From Pseudisothecium myosuroides (Eukaryota; Streptophyta; Bryopsida; Hypnales; Lembophyllaceae): DNA of 64,000 nucleotides. Numbering within the stretch: the stretch's first letter is position 1; every line of letters begins with the position of its first letter. Positions 1-12,147 of the stretch are shown here, piece after piece. The notes under the pieces are model-generated. The model was not told the origin of the DNA and did no database searches. It worked only from the letters and a program-made list of their open reading frames with translations. The position numbers and the translations under genes are program-made. The stretch is from the NCBI GenBank assembly GCA_951799445.1, contig OX637291.1:13456501-13520500 (forward strand), given 5' to 3'.

Positions 1-74
1 TGGTTGTGTGCTAAATTTGTGTTAAATCTAGCTCAAATTACATTGAAACAAACATTATTGCATTAATCCATTAA

Positions 75-297
75 CCCTTAAACGCCAAAGTGGACGTTTT
101 GTGGCTCATGAATGATAAGAGAATCTCCTATGTAGGACAAAAGTGCAACTATTCATCCTCCAAATTTTGTGTGGAAAGGGAAGATCATGAATAGTCGTTT
201 GACCTCTACTCAACAATTTTGGGTTTTTTCAAAGAAGATGATGTCATCCGATGCCAAAAGGGTTGATTTCCACGGTCACCAGCCCAACTTTCAAGGA
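75..297. mobile_element. TTAA-flanked MITE, family A copy 1 (piggyBac-like ends)
   Basis: A 223-bp non-coding element flanked by TTAA at 71-74 and 298-301. It starts CCCTTAAACG and ends in an eroded complement. Its interior matches copies at 19549-19774 and 32256-32485 (shared segment around GTGCAACTATTCATCC). The right terminus is mutated, so this is the oldest-looking of the three copies. No ORF of its own is convincing. Confidence 0.65.
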
Positions 298-301
298 TTA
301 A

Positions 302-689
302 GGACATCACTCAATTTTGGAGGTGGACAAGCTGTTTTTTGGTCCCATGGTGAACATGGAAAAAATATCAAACCGTGATGCATTCCAGAGATCTAACCGT
401 ACCAATGGAATTGACACAAATGCTTAGGGCTCCACAGTAAATGCATGACAAATATTGCATTGATTTCTCTATTGATTTCTTTATTTTCAACCAATATTTT
501 ATTTTTATTTTCAACCCCAAAACCATGTGCCAAACACAAATTGTCCCGATTCTTATTCCAATGCAGCTTGTTCCAAATTCCCTGCACCCTTCCCCTTTTG
601 TCCATATCCAAATTCATTCTATAATGCTAGCTATTAATGAAAATGTGTCAATTTTGACCAAAAAGTGATCAACCAATCCTTAATGGGTT
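302..689. other. non-coding AT-rich stretch
   Basis: No gene is recognised. The short ORFs overlap on both strands with no domain or codon signal. Confidence 0.5.
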
Positions 690-1183
690 AGTTAAAAACA
701 GGAAATAAAATATATAAAATAAAAACTGGCCATTTGTAACAACTCTATGAAGATGGTCATTCACCAAAAAAACACCATAATAATTTTTTATGTGTTTTAA
801 AATGCAAGCAGAAAGAAGCTCACTTTGTGGACTTCCACACAATACAAAATTAATTATTTTTAGAATTCCTTTGGACAATAGCTACAAGTCTACTAGATGA
901 CCATCTCTACTAAATTTTAGTTCCAAATTCGTTTTTATAAGTACTACTAAATAGTACTAAAAACCTCCAAATTGGCAAGTGTGACATATTATCAGGGGCT
1001 ATTTTTAAATAGTAAAACATTTTTTAAAAATTCCAAAAAATTATGCAAAGTATATAATAGTCATCAGTACCTTGTCTATAAATTTCGAATCATTTGGAGC
1101 CAGATTGCAAAAGTTATAGCCAAAAAACTAATCAGCATGCATCATGTGACAGAAAATAGTACAAGTGTTTTGTGCAATGACCC
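690..1183. mobile_element. GCAAG-type MITE, copy 1 (eroded)
   Basis: Related to the elements at 4056-4799 (same orientation), 9411-10147 and 17456-18201 (inverted). Shared blocks include the segment ending ATAGTACAAG followed by a GCAATGACCC terminus at 1174-1183. The left end is eroded, so its start is approximate. No coding capacity. Confidence 0.6.
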
Positions 1184-1859
1184 GTTAAGACTACCGCCTA
1201 ACAATAATTTAGGCATTTAGCCTGAAAGGACCAAGGAGACCACTTTGGGCTTCTTGAGAACTTGGTCAAGCTATGTTGACTTCAAAATTTGGACTTTTTG
1301 CCTGAAATTTTTTAAAACTCATCATACTCTACATGTGAAGCTTTATTTCACATCATTCCAATAAATATTGCAAAAGTTAGAATGTTTTTTTTATTTCAAT
1401 GTCAAACCTGACAACAAAAAATATATTTTCAAAAATATTAATTATTTTTTGAGGATTTTATAGATTGATACCTACTCAAAAACATTTGGACCATTCAATT
1501 CCAAATAATGAGGTAAAAGTTATAAATAGTTTTATTTTGAAGGTAGCACAGGAGGTAGAAAAAACATATAAAGTTGTCTTTTGTTTTCAATTTTGAAAAT
1601 TTTCAAATAAAAATAAAATTAAGGATGTTAATTGTTTATTAGAAAACTTTCACCATTGGGATTAACAATTCTCAATTTCTTAAAAGAATTGGATTCCCAG
1701 TACGAGGAGCTACAAATCACTTGCATGCTTCATTTACCAACGCAGTCCAAACAAAAATAGATATGCATCATCAATTTGAAACGAAGTCCAAAATCAATCA
1801 CAAAATAATAGAAACAATTGTATGTACTGAAAAGAAGAGCAACTTTAGCCTAAGATCAA
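1184..1859. other. non-coding AT-rich stretch
   Basis: No coding, RNA or repeat signal that I can support. Confidence 0.45.
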
Positions 1860-2003
1860 AAGACCGGTGTGAATGAAGAATCTAGTACTTTATGGGATAG
1901 TGATAAATGCCTAAGAGACCCTAAGACCAGCGTGAATGAAGAGTCTAGTACACTATTGGGGTAGTGACAATGTCTAAGAGACCCTAAGACTAACGTGAAT
2001 GAA
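1860..2003. repeat. 63-64 bp tandem repeat, about 2.3 units
   Basis: The motif GTGAATGAA recurs at 1869, 1932 and 1995, each time within a longer shared block that includes CTAAGAGACCCTAAGAC and TCTAGTAC. Units are roughly 85-90% alike. The repeat is open on the minus strand but looks non-coding. Confidence 0.7.
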
Positions 2004-2023
2004 AGTTCACCAAATCCATTTCT

Positions 2024-2216
2024 AAGTTTCACCTCCAAAAATCCATTTGGGATTTTGAATCTCCAATCAAAAGTTATGGACAAATTTTGGAGAGGGTTTG
2101 GAATGGATTTTTGAAAGTGTTAAAAGAAAATGTCCATTCCAACCCCTCTCCAAAATTTGTTCATAACTTTTGATTGTAGATTCAAAATCCCAAAATAATT
2201 TTTGGAGGTGAAAGTT
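2024..2216. repeat. long near-perfect inverted repeat (foldback, possible hairpin RNA locus)
   Basis: Arms at 2024-2112 and 2127-2216 are reverse complements over about 89 bp with roughly 9 mismatches, separated by about 14 bp. A transcript of either strand would fold into one long stem. It could be a young MIRNA or siRNA hairpin or a palindromic transposon relic. No matching termini or target duplication were seen. Confidence 0.7.
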
Positions 2217-2469
2217 ATCTTTATTTACCAATTTTTTTTAGTTCAAAGTTTTTTGAGAAAAGTTATTTTACTATGCCTAAATGAGGTCTAAATTCTACTT
2301 TTAACACAATTCTTTGTTTTTGACTTAACTATGAGTGCATGAGAACCTACAAATTCTAATTTATTTATCCCACATGGGTTGCTCTACCTCCTACCACCCC
2401 ATGTGTATATATAGAGTTGTCTTTTTACTTTAAAACCCAAAATAAGTTATTGATTACAAATATCGATTA

Positions 2470-3110
2470 GGGTATGTTTGTACCAGGCTATGAAGACGAT
2501 TGTGGAGGGTCCCAAACTAAAGATCTGTACTCAAGCATTCACACCAAATGTTGTCTGTACCTGTCAAGTCTACGTGGAGGCTCAAGTGGTGGATAGTAAG
2601 ATCGGTTTTTATGGACGCACAACCACAAGGATTATTTTAAGGAAGCCATTCTACGGTGCCATTACATAAAGAGAGCATCAAGCGTTTTCGTAGATGTTGA
2701 CCGTGTAGGACTGCTTTCTCCTTAATTGAGCCGAGAGAGGATGATTAAGCTAAAGCGGCGTCTAATGTTTAAATTAGTGTTTGTAATGAAGGACGTGACC
2801 AAGCGACACGCCACGTGCTGTGCAAAGGCTGCGTCCTTAAGCGATGGAATTCAATGTGGCCACCTCAACAGAAGCCTGCTCGCTTACAAATTGAATTCCC
2901 GAGTGAAGCCAGCGCATCCACGAGAGATTTGTAAGTTGGAGCAACGTGGTCTTCCTCTGAGACGTTGACAGATTCAATTCACGTGGATTGAGCGGAATAT
3001 TTGCAGTAAACTTGGCTTGCACTTTGTCTTTTTCTCTGGCATATGCGTAGTTTTTGACGTTCATAACGCTTCCCGCAGTTGCACTGTTACTTTCCTGTAC
3101 AGCAGATGCC
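2470..3110 (+). promoter_or_regulatory. left subterminal region and presumed promoter of the Myb-like gene
   Basis: Lies between the left terminal repeat and the start codon at 3111. No clear TATA box is seen. Its role is inferred from position only. Confidence 0.35.
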
Positions 3111-5519
3111 ATGGCAAATCGATGCGCAAGGAAGGCAGTCACCACGTTTTCAGACGTTGTTGGCGGTATCAGCTCTGGTAAGTCCTAGTACGTGGACTTT
3201 TCTCTTCTTCTCCGCATTCATTTGTTTTTTCTGTATTCATGCACGTGAGAAGAGGATTGTACTAGTTAGTAGGACACACCCAATATGATCCAATGTCTGA
3301 ATGTTTGCCACCATAACTGACAAGTCCAACTGCTACCTTGTAGGTCCCTATCCAAGAACAGACTCCAAGAAGGAAGGTTCGTTTTCAATCCCTTTCTCTT
3401 TTTAATTTGATAGCCACGAAGATTTCATTTTTGTCTTGCGGTTGCGGATGTGCATGACTTCTTATCCCCTGTTGTGAGTGCAAATGGTAGTTCATAACTG
3501 ATTTCCGATTGTTGACAGCAGTCTCAGTTCCATCCGGAGTCGTCACTTCAGCTGTCCGCGCGCACCCGTTACTGGGACTGTTGCGACCAAGCTCCACGCT
3601 GCTAATCGGTGAAGGGTCATCCCCAACAAAGCGGGTGCGCAAAGAGCGGCAGCCAAATTGGAATCTTGCTGAAATCCGGGCTCTTGTTGATGCCAAACGC
3701 AGTCAGTTCTTTGAAGAGTTGGATTGCCAAGACGGCTGCCTGCTCATGGTGCCTGACGCTGGCAAGTGGCGACGGATCAGCATCACCGTCATGAGAGCAG
3801 CAGCGTCACCTTGCGATCGTGATGCAAGTGCTTGCAAAAGCAAATGGAACCAGATGGTTCCCGAATACAAACAAATTGCAGATTACCTCTCACGCACTGG
3901 AACAAACGAAGCTTCTTCATATTGGAAACTCACAGCAAGTAGACGGAAAGCTCAGTCTCTTCCTCGTTTGTTCCCCCAAGACGTCTTCAACCAACTCCAG
4001 GAATGGTACGGTAAGACACCCGCCATGCTCCCTCCACACAACAGAGACCTTCTAGGGGTGGTTGCAAGAAACACCTGCTGGTTTTTGTAGCGTTTTCCAC
4101 AGTATTCATTTTTTCTTTTGGGAGTACTGTATAATTAGAAAAACAATTTTTAAAAAATGTGAAAACAATTTTTAATGTTTAAACCTTAAAGAAGAAGGTA
4201 TCCTAAGAAGGAAAAGCATAGAAAAAATCTCTAAGTAGTAGAACTAGAAAAGTCTCAAAAACTAGCAAAATCTCAGAAAAATAGGCACTTTCACATTTTA
4301 ATTTGTAAAAATTAAGAAAAGCAATTTAAAAAAAACTAAAAATTTGAAATTTGGGAGAACTTTATGATGAAGATGTTTCACCAAAAGAATGATCTTAAAA
4401 CCATCATCAATGTTCAAAAACACGCATGCAAAGGAGCCTTGTTAGCACGCATGTGGAAGACACAAAATAAAATGTTTTTCAATTCCCTTTGGTAGAAACA
4501 TGACTTCCTACTATAGAAATAGACCACAGAAATTTCAGCTGTAGATCATTAATTTTGGGTGCTCCCTAGTACTAAAAAACCCTAAACCGCAAAGTGTGAC
4601 AAATTAGCTAAATTGAAATTTAATTATAAAATGATTTTTGAAAATTTCTAAAAAATAGGGTATTTGAAGACTATCAAGTTAGACATCTTCAATAAAGATT
4701 TCAAGTTAATCACATTCATGCTTCAAAAGTTATAGCGAATGACAAAAGAGTCACTCTCATTGTGACGCAAAATAGTACAAGTCTTTCTTGCAATCACCCC
4801 TAGCGCTCGATGACAGCAACTACTGGCCACCTGTAACTGCAAGTGGAACACCTCCAACTGCTAGTGACGATTTGGATGACACTGTCGAGAGTAACAAGTT
4901 CTTCGGCGACCTGCCGCCGCATCATCCCAGTGAGCTTCACATCGACGACCAAATGGCTTCGACGAAGTCTCCCACACTGCACCGCACCGGCAAAACGTCA
5001 ACCCCCTTCAGCCTTCACAATGCCACTCCAAGCAAGAATTTCATGCCCACTTCGAAGTCATCATTGCCTCTTGGGGTCACTCCTCAATTACTCAGCTCAT
5101 CCGATACAGGTGAATGCACACCAAGACAGCGCCCTGCTAATACTGGCGTCCGCAGGAAGAGTTTGTCCGGCCATTCGTTGATTGCTGAGGCAACACGGGC
5201 AACAGGGGACACAATGGCAGGACAAATGAAAGAAATGGCGGAGCCATCACGTCACTTGGAGAGATCACACATTGAGGTGCAGGAACAACTATTCTCCGAA
5301 CAGATGCAGTACCAAAGAGAACGTGATCAAAGACTGCAGGAGAATGCGAAATTGGCAATTGAAAATGCAAAGTTGGCTATATTTAAGCAAGGTGAACTTG
5401 TACGATGCTTGGCTACTTTATCTACAGTCATAAGTCCTGAACTGCAACTGCGTCAACCTTTGCCATTCAATCCACTACCAATGCAGCCTCCAACCCGTCA
5501 CGAAGAGTGGCAATCCTGA
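3111..5519 (+). pseudogene. Harbinger Myb-like DNA-binding protein, three exons, split by a MITE
   Basis: The model is exon 1 at 3111-3177 (ATG, donor GTAAGT), exon 2 at 3344-3376, and exon 3 from 3519 to the stop at 5519. All three junctions are phase 1 and keep the frame, which supports the model. Exon 3 begins with a proline/serine-rich segment, then a Myb/trihelix-like domain (about 3650-3940; aromatic anchors in QPNWNLAEIRALVDAK, GKWRRIS, CKSKWNQM). After the insertion comes a low-complexity region and a C-terminal coiled coil rich in Q/E/R (about 5240-5420). In PIF/Harbinger elements this partner binds the transposase and helps it reach the nucleus and the ends. A MITE at 4056-4799 interrupts exon 3. 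Removing it with one target duplication leaves the frame open across the site, so it hit an open gene. Confidence 0.8.
4056..4799. mobile_element. GCAAG-type MITE, copy 2, inserted in the Harbinger Myb gene
   Basis: 744 bp with terminal inverted repeats GGGTGGTTGCAAGAAA (left) and the complement of CTTGCAATCACCC (right). The flanking CTAG at 4052-4055 and 4800-4803 reads as a 4-bp target duplication, though CTAG is palindromic, so 2-4 bp are all possible. Related copies: 690-1183, 9411-10147, 17456-18201. No ORF; superfamily unresolved. Confidence 0.85.
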
Positions 5520-6005
5520 ATTTCTAAAGCGGCAAGCACTGAAGACGGTTCTGCTGCGCCGACTGACACGGACGACATGGTCCCCGACGTTGCTTCTGCT
5601 TAGCACGCCTGTCGATGTACTCAGCGCCGGTCCAACATCGCCGCTCTGCACAAACAGGCAGTTGGTCAGTAGCGTGACCTCAATGTCCTACCTGTACAAT
5701 TACTATTTCTTTTCTCTAGGCAGGCAGTTACAAAATCTTTGCAATGCTTTGAGGGTACCTGAAGGTAGCCTTTTGTTCAGTTTTTTGGCTTTTCAGTTCA
5801 TGACAGAGCAACCACTGGGAGGCATGAATGCCAATCAGTAGCTTCCGCTATACTCCTAGCATATTGGAAGTTGCAGATTCAGATATCTTGCTATGTAAGT
5901 TTTTTTGATGTAAATAAAAAAAACTTCCTTCATTGAAAGCGTTGAAGCAAATCAAACACATAACAGGGCAGAACACAAATAAACTGAAGCAATTACCTTC
6001 ATGAT
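5520..6005. other. space between the convergent Harbinger genes
   Basis: Holds the presumed 3' ends of both transposon genes. A small + ORF (5590-5841) has no recognisable domain and is probably not a gene. Confidence 0.4.
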
Positions 6006-7433
6006 TTACAAGGCCAGTGCTCGTTGGATGGAGAGAAAAACTCCGACTTCTCCTCTTTTCTGTTGGGCAGCCTCTTCATCCAACACTTCTCCAACAGCAT
6101 CCGGCATGATCACAACACAAAGTTCCTCTCTCAACAAGTTACGTGCCATTGTCTCTTGCTGCAAAACGTGAAGAAGTCGTTCGACGTCTTCATGTGATTG
6201 CTGCAATAAAGTATTATGGAGAATAGCACAACAAGTTACTACATTTGGGAGGAAGGTCACATGGAGTTCATACTTCACATGGAGTTCGCGAAACATTTTC
6301 TTCAAATGAGCAAAAGCATTTTCCACGGTCGAACGTACTCGGCTCAAGCGCCTATTGAAGAGCTGCTCAGCCATGGAGAGTTGGTGCTGCTGCCGGTGGG
6401 GAACCATCAACCACGGCAACAGTGGAAAATCGGCGTCACCAACTAGAAATGGAGAGAATCCACGAAATGTGAGAGCCGCATCCCATAAGCCCTACCGTTG
6501 TCCTTTGTGGAAAAGTGTAAAACGGCGGAGTACTCAAGAATTGTTTGTGGATCCAGGCATGCCAACGCAAAGATCCAAAAACCTCTTCGAGCTGCCAACT
6601 ACTGCTTGACATTGCATATTGTAGCCTCCTGTCTTAAAGTAGAAGTAATTTGTTGGTCCAACCTTGGGCTTTGAAATGGCGAATTGTATCCCGTCGATGG
6701 CGCCCAAAACACCAGGAAGGCTGGAGATGTCTTCAAACGCAGCTGCTGTTTCAACAATGGTGTCCCCAGTAGGCCACTTGATTTCCTTTCGCATGACCAC
6801 ATTCACAGCGTGGACAACGTCACAAAGCATAATGGACACAATGCTTCGTCCCACAGCAAAAAGTTCGCTACAAATAAGGAGATTTGCACCATGGCTGAGC
6901 TTGAAAAGCGTACAAGCAACACGTACCGTGATTGGAACTGCAAGTTTGTAATTTGTATCCCGTCTGTGAATTGTAGGACTGAGTAGTTGAGCCAAGGACA
7001 ACACTGCACGCTTTGTCATTCAGAACATGTGAACCCAATGGTCTTCATTATATTCTTCAAGCAGGAATTTTGAAAACCTTGTTGTGCTTCGAGGTTTTAC
7101 CCAGAAGCCGAGCTCATCGTCCAAGAGAACCAAGCTATTCCAAAGGCGGAAGTGCTGTAACACAGTTTGACACACGGCTTGCTGGTCAGTCGCAGCCTGG
7201 TCGAAGCACTCTCTGACCACGGCTAAGTCGTCGTCTACAGCGTCTTGTACAACTTCGTCAATGGTATCCTCGAGTGTGCATTGTACGTTCATAAGAATGA
7301 GCAAAATGAACGACGCCAGGGAAAGCACGTCCATTGAGTTACCAAGAAAATCCATTTCTACCAGTGGCGAAGTAGCAGTCAACCTGCAAGGCACGAAATT
7401 GCAGTAGGTGAGTGAGAAATTTGAAGTCACCAA
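6006..7433 (-). pseudogene. PIF/Harbinger DDE transposase, interrupted by three stop codons
   Basis: One continuous minus-strand frame runs from 7433 to 6006, broken only by stops at 7020-7022, 6534-6536 and 6489-6491, with no frameshift. Visible landmarks of the DDE_4/HARBI1-type nuclease are GAIDGIQ (first Asp), FLDLCVGMPGS, GDADFPLLPWLM (Asp) and RSTVENAFAHLKK (Glu). The position after PGS, usually containing HD in this family, reads NN here, so the copy may have lost a key residue as well. An upstream intron is likely: an acceptor-like CTTGCAG precedes the block near 7385. The first two stops could have arisen from arginine codons by a single C-to-T change. The enzyme would cut and paste the element by binding its terminal repeats; this copy should be inactive. 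Confidence 0.88.
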
Positions 7434-8228
7434 ACAACTCTGTCAATGCATTGCACTACTGTACGTCGGTATCGCCTCTACGAAAACTGCAACTCTTTTA
7501 CAGGGCAGAGACGTTGCCCACGCAAAAATGACGTCGACGTTTTGGCATGGGGATTTCAAATTCGGCAAGGCAACCCTAAAATTGGAAACGAAATTGTAGC
7601 AATTCTGTGACTCTACGTGCTATTGGCAAGAGAGTTTTCTCTTTCAAAATGTACCTGAAGATCAGAAGGTGCTGTGGACGTTGGTAACTGGCAAGCGACC
7701 ATGGTCGAGAAGCTGCAACTGGCATGACAACTTCAGCTCTGGAAGTGGCAGTTCGACTCCGGAAAACCCTGCGCCTCTAAATGCCAGTGACTCCACAATT
7801 CAAGCGCCGCTCCGCAATGGTACAACTTTGTTGTAGTCCACCTTTGAATTGGAGGAACACAGCATGACACGACGTTACAAACTCTGCGCAAAGGGAGCGC
7901 CAACAACAACATTTGTTGTCCCACAGCTACTGCTCACTCTGTCATCACTCGTGAATGAGGCAATCTGGGACCCACTCTCGGACTTAAATCGGCACCTCTG
8001 TGCGAATACTCTGCGAGGAATGCTCACTTTCTTGTCGGATGCTAGTATCGCAGTACGCAAAGAGCGCTTCATGTGAACAGTCCTTACTTTAGCGCTACCG
8101 TGTACACTCCGCCTCTAGGACGCCTCGCGGCCACTACAGCTTGCGGCTCATAGGGACGTAGTCGTCGTCGTTTGACTGCTTTACCTCTACAGTCTGCCTG
8201 CTTCTAATTTCCAGGTGCGAACATACCC
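7434..8228. other. right subterminal region of the Harbinger element
   Basis: Presumed 5' exon and promoter of the transposase on the minus strand, plus the right terminal repeat (8211-8228). It is richer in GC than the flanks. No further exon could be assigned with confidence. Confidence 0.45.
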
Positions 8229-8231
8229 TTA

Positions 8232-9410
8232 TGCATTAGTGCATTACTCTTTGGACTTTTGGCCAACATCTTTCACTACAAATATTTGTTGATTTGTATG
8301 TCTAGTCCTAGAATTAAGAAAAGAAAATGGAACATACCGTAATGTACTGTCACTATCCTGGTACCGAAGCTTACATTAATTATGTGGGGATGAAAGTTGT
8401 GGATGAGGACTCCAGAGAAGAAAAGGCAGCCTCTCTGAAGGCTACTAAATGTTATGTCACTCACAATTCCACAGGGTATTTAGTCAAACTCATAATTGTC
8501 AAAAAATTCCCTTTATGTGTGCAGTATAAAAACTTAAGTTGGAATCATGTTCAACTGCTGTAGCTCACATTTTTCCATAGCATTATATATTAATCTTTAA
8601 AAGGATAGACACTGTGACTATGGAAAAAAACTTAAAACTTCATTGCTTTGTATGCTCCATTTTTCCTTATATTGGAGTGGCAAATTTGATTATTTCCAAG
8701 AGTATTAAGAAAGGAGAATATTATGCTCTATTAGTGAGTGAAATTTCAATACAAAAGTTATACGACTAAGGTAACTACACTTAATGCATCTAAATAAGCA
8801 ATTGTTGTTGTTTCTATAAATAATTTGTCTATTTATTTGTTGGATCTTGTTGGAAGTCAAAAGAGTATTCTAAAAATTCCTTCATAGATTTTTTGGACAT
8901 TATATGAATAAACTATGAATTCTCAAATTATTGAAAATAAATATATCTCAAAGCAACCCTAGACTTTCATAAATAGTGGTAGTGCATTTTAGGCAGGAAT
9001 CTATAGAGATCAATATTCAAAAGAAGTCAAAATTAATTTAGTGATTTCAATAACATTGGCTCCTGTAAGTTTTAAAACTCAAAGATTAAGGAAAATACAT
9101 GCAATTGTGACCTCGATTGTGACACTTTATGTTATCTAACATCTAAAAAATGGATTTGGATAAATACCTTCATGACTCAAAACCATCACAATGTTTTTGA
9201 ACAACCTATGAGAGGTAGAGAGCTTTTTGTAGCAACCAATTAGAGTTGAGACATTTTGTGCTTCAAGGATGTCCATTCAATATGAGTCTAGTGCTTTGTA
9301 TAGGATATCTTATATTCTTAACTATGAAATTTTGTAAAGTATTACCCAAGCAGGCAAGCATAAAAAAACTATAAAACCATTTGGGTTGTATTTCCTTGAA
9401 TTTGCTAATT
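8232..9410. other. AT-rich intergenic stretch
   Basis: No gene or element ends recognised. Short ORFs (for example 8327-8563 +) lack any domain. Confidence 0.45.
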
Positions 9411-10147
9411 GGTCATTGCAAGAAACACCGATGCTGGAACTTTGTCACAAAGGGAGTGCCAAAGCTTTCTTTTGCAATAACTTTTGAAGCACAACTTGCA
9501 TGAACTTGAAATTTTTATTGGAGATGCTCTCTTGAGTGTAATTACATCTCATATTTTTTAAGTTTAAAAAAGAATCAATTTATATTTAAATATCAGTTAA
9601 ACTAATATGTCACGATTTGAATTTCAAGGTTTTTTTGTACCATATGTAGAGTCTCCAGATTTAATGATCTAGAGTTGAAATTTCTATGGTCTGTTCCCAT
9701 AGCAAGAAGTCATGTTTCTACCAAAGGGATTTAAAAACATTTTATTTTATGTCCTCTATGTTCACGCAAAGAGGGCTCCTGTGCGCACGCAATTTTGAAC
9801 ATTGAAGATGTTTTCAAGATCATTTTTTTGGTGGAATCTCTTTACCATGAAGTCTATGTAAATAAACAATTTCTAATTTCTTTGAAAAGTGTTTTTTCTA
9901 ATTTAAAAAAATTTAAACGCCAAAATATGTATTCCCTTTAAATTTTCAGCTCACTCTTTTTCATGAATAACTTTCGACCTAGATTTTTTTAGGTCTGAAA
10001 TTTTGGTGATATGCTATCTTTAGTGATACTAATTATCCTTATTTTTTTATTTTTTTTAAATTTCTATGCAAAAGCTCATAGTACTGGGAGTAATGGACAA
10101 AATGGAACAAAAACAGCCATTCATTTTTGCAACAACCCCAATAATCT
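9411..10147. mobile_element. GCAAG-type MITE, copy 3
   Basis: Begins GGTCATTGCAAGAAA at 9411 and ends with the complementary-looking TTTTTGCAACAACCC near 10147. The interior matches copies 2 and 4 (blocks such as GATCTAGAGTTGAAATTTCT and GTTTCTACCAAAGGG). The length (~737 bp) agrees with 744 and 746 bp for copies 2 and 4. Non-coding. Confidence 0.72.
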
Positions 10148-10291
10148 CAACAAAAGAAATTGTAACTCAACCAATGAGATAGTGGAACAAGAAAAAATGT
10201 CACTTTGGGGATTTTGTACCTTATGCCTTTGGAAAGAAAACAAAAGATTGCCAACTACTAATAGTTGCATGATGATCAACAAAATTAGATA

Positions 10292-10467
10292 CTCTTTTTG
10301 TTTCAAAATGATCTTCTCGTTAAACAAAATGTTCAAGATTAAGGCTAAAAATAGCGTTTTTAAAACCTATTTCTAAATATTTCAAAGAAGTTATCCATTC
10401 ATTGAATCTTCAAGAACAAAAATGATCATTTTTAAGCAATCGGAAGATCATTTTGGGACGGAGGGAG
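10292..10467. mobile_element. Stowaway-like MITE (176 bp, degraded left end)
   Basis: The right end is GGGACGGAGGGAG followed by TA. The left end is CTCTTTTTGTTTCAAAATG preceded by TA (10290-10291). The arms pair over about 30 bp (both contain AAAATGATCTTC or its complement). TA duplication and CTCCCTCC-type termini are those of Stowaway/Tc1-mariner MITEs. Confidence 0.65.
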
Positions 10468-10469
10468 TA

Positions 10470-12143
10470 CAGAACTTAATGACAAAAGTTGAATAAATAT
10501 TGTCCTCTTTTGTTTCTTAAGAGCATCCACATCTATGCATGCTAAATTTGACATGCTAAAAGTTTACATCCACTTTTGAACAGCCCTTAAAATTCTCATC
10601 TCCCACAATCACTCATCGAATGTGCACCATAAATAGTCAATTGATCAATCACCAAGGAAAAAGAGGGCTATTGCTTGATATACTAGGATTAAGTGCTATG
10701 AGATTATTTTGAGGGTCCCAAAGCACTTATCATCCAATTTTGGCGAGTGTGAAACATTAAAGGCTGTAGTGCAAATGTTCTAAGGATAAAATTTTCCCAA
10801 AGAAATCCCTATCTAATTAGTATGATATTATAAGTCTTGCAATTAACAAAAAATTTATAGCCTTTAACTTTTATTATAAATTTTATTATAACTTATATTA
10901 TGACTTTTGTCATAACTTTTATTAGGCTCTTTAAAAGAAGTAGTTTAGCCATTTTGTTGGATTCCTAGTAACTTACTACATTTGGTTCATTTTTGGTTAA
11001 TATTGACAAGTTTGCTAAAAATTTGTAGATGATATTGACTAATTGCCTCCCAAATATTTTTTTGATAAAATTAGCAAGAGCTTTCTCTTTATGCCATTTG
11101 GCTAAACAATTTTGGAAAAAATATTCATTGAATTATTGGCCCCATTTTGTTTTTGGGTAACTTGTACAAGAAGTATCCAACCTCAAATCAACAAAATTAA
11201 ATTTAAACTTTCTCTTCCCTAGTTTTTGGCACCGTACCTGAATATCATATTTTTGATGTTATGAATTTTCTATTTCATCAAATATGGACTTCATGGCTAT
11301 TAAATTGTCCTATGTTTTTATACATGAGAACTTTATAAGGATGTTGAAAACAAAAATGTTCAATGAACACCTTTAGCCAAATAGGAATAAAGAGTGCATG
11401 TATTCATTTTGTCAATGGATAGTTCTATTATTGATTGATGATCATGATAGTAGGCCAATCATTTCACAATTAAAATATATTTCAATTTTCTAAATTTTAT
11501 TTTTAAAATTTCTTCTTGGTCAAATCAATTTATGAATGTTGGTTTCTTCATGAGTCTTGACATTTTTGTTGATTTTTCAATACTTGACAACAACAAAATA
11601 TTCTACTTCGTAAATTGTACTGTGAAGAATTCAAATGTAGATTCTCAAAAGAAACTTGACAAACACCTCAACAAGATGCTTGTTCATACAAATTATGCAA
11701 ATGAACCTTTCTTTTAAGAATATCAAAACATATAAGATGCAAACTTTGTTCAAGCTCAACACAATCAATGTCATATTACAAAGTGACCTCGTAGATCTGA
11801 ATGAAAATCTTTCATTGTTAAAACAAGTAGTGTACACCAAAATGTTTATTTGGTATGGTCTAAACTATTTATTGCATAGAGTGACATACTATTCAACATT
11901 GGTTGTAGTGGTGACATTGTAGCATTTGTGGTGTACAAGGGTGGCATTGTTAGATTGGTTATTAGATTTAAGAGTATTGTATGAAGGTCTGATGCAACAC
12001 TCAAGTCCCAAAACTGAAATTTCACATCAAAATCTCAATAGTCCATGTTACCTCACTCCATTCATAAGATGACATGTGGCATTTAGTTTTTTACAAATGA
12101 CTTAATTTATGTCGAATTTGACCTTCACATAGGTAATTTCATT
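10470..12143. other. AT-rich stretch, possible remnant of reverse transcriptase
   Basis: Mostly featureless. Near 11085-11160 the + strand reads FLFMPFG then a stop, then ELLAPF. This recalls the MPFG block of Ty3/gypsy reverse transcriptases, but the surroundings do not align by eye. Small ORFs at 11532-11922 are unrecognised. Confidence 0.25.
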
Positions 12144-12147
12144 TTAA

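Larger units (their letters stand above)
2470..8228. mobile_element. PIF/Harbinger DNA transposon with complete ends
   Basis: Terminal inverted repeats begin GGGTATGTTTGTACCAGG at 2470 and GGGTATGTTCGCACCTGG in the complement of the right end at 8228. The 3-bp duplication TTA (2467-2469 and 8229-8231) fits the TWA preference of PIF/Harbinger. The element encodes the expected pair: a Myb-like DNA-binding protein on + and a DDE nuclease on -, converging near 5.6-6.0 kb. Its 5,759 bp include a later 744-bp MITE. Both genes are broken in this copy. Confidence 0.92.

Noticed and set aside
10011..10376. 121-codon ORF on +
   Set aside because: Spans the end of one MITE and most of another; the hydrophobic start is AT-composition, not a signal peptide.
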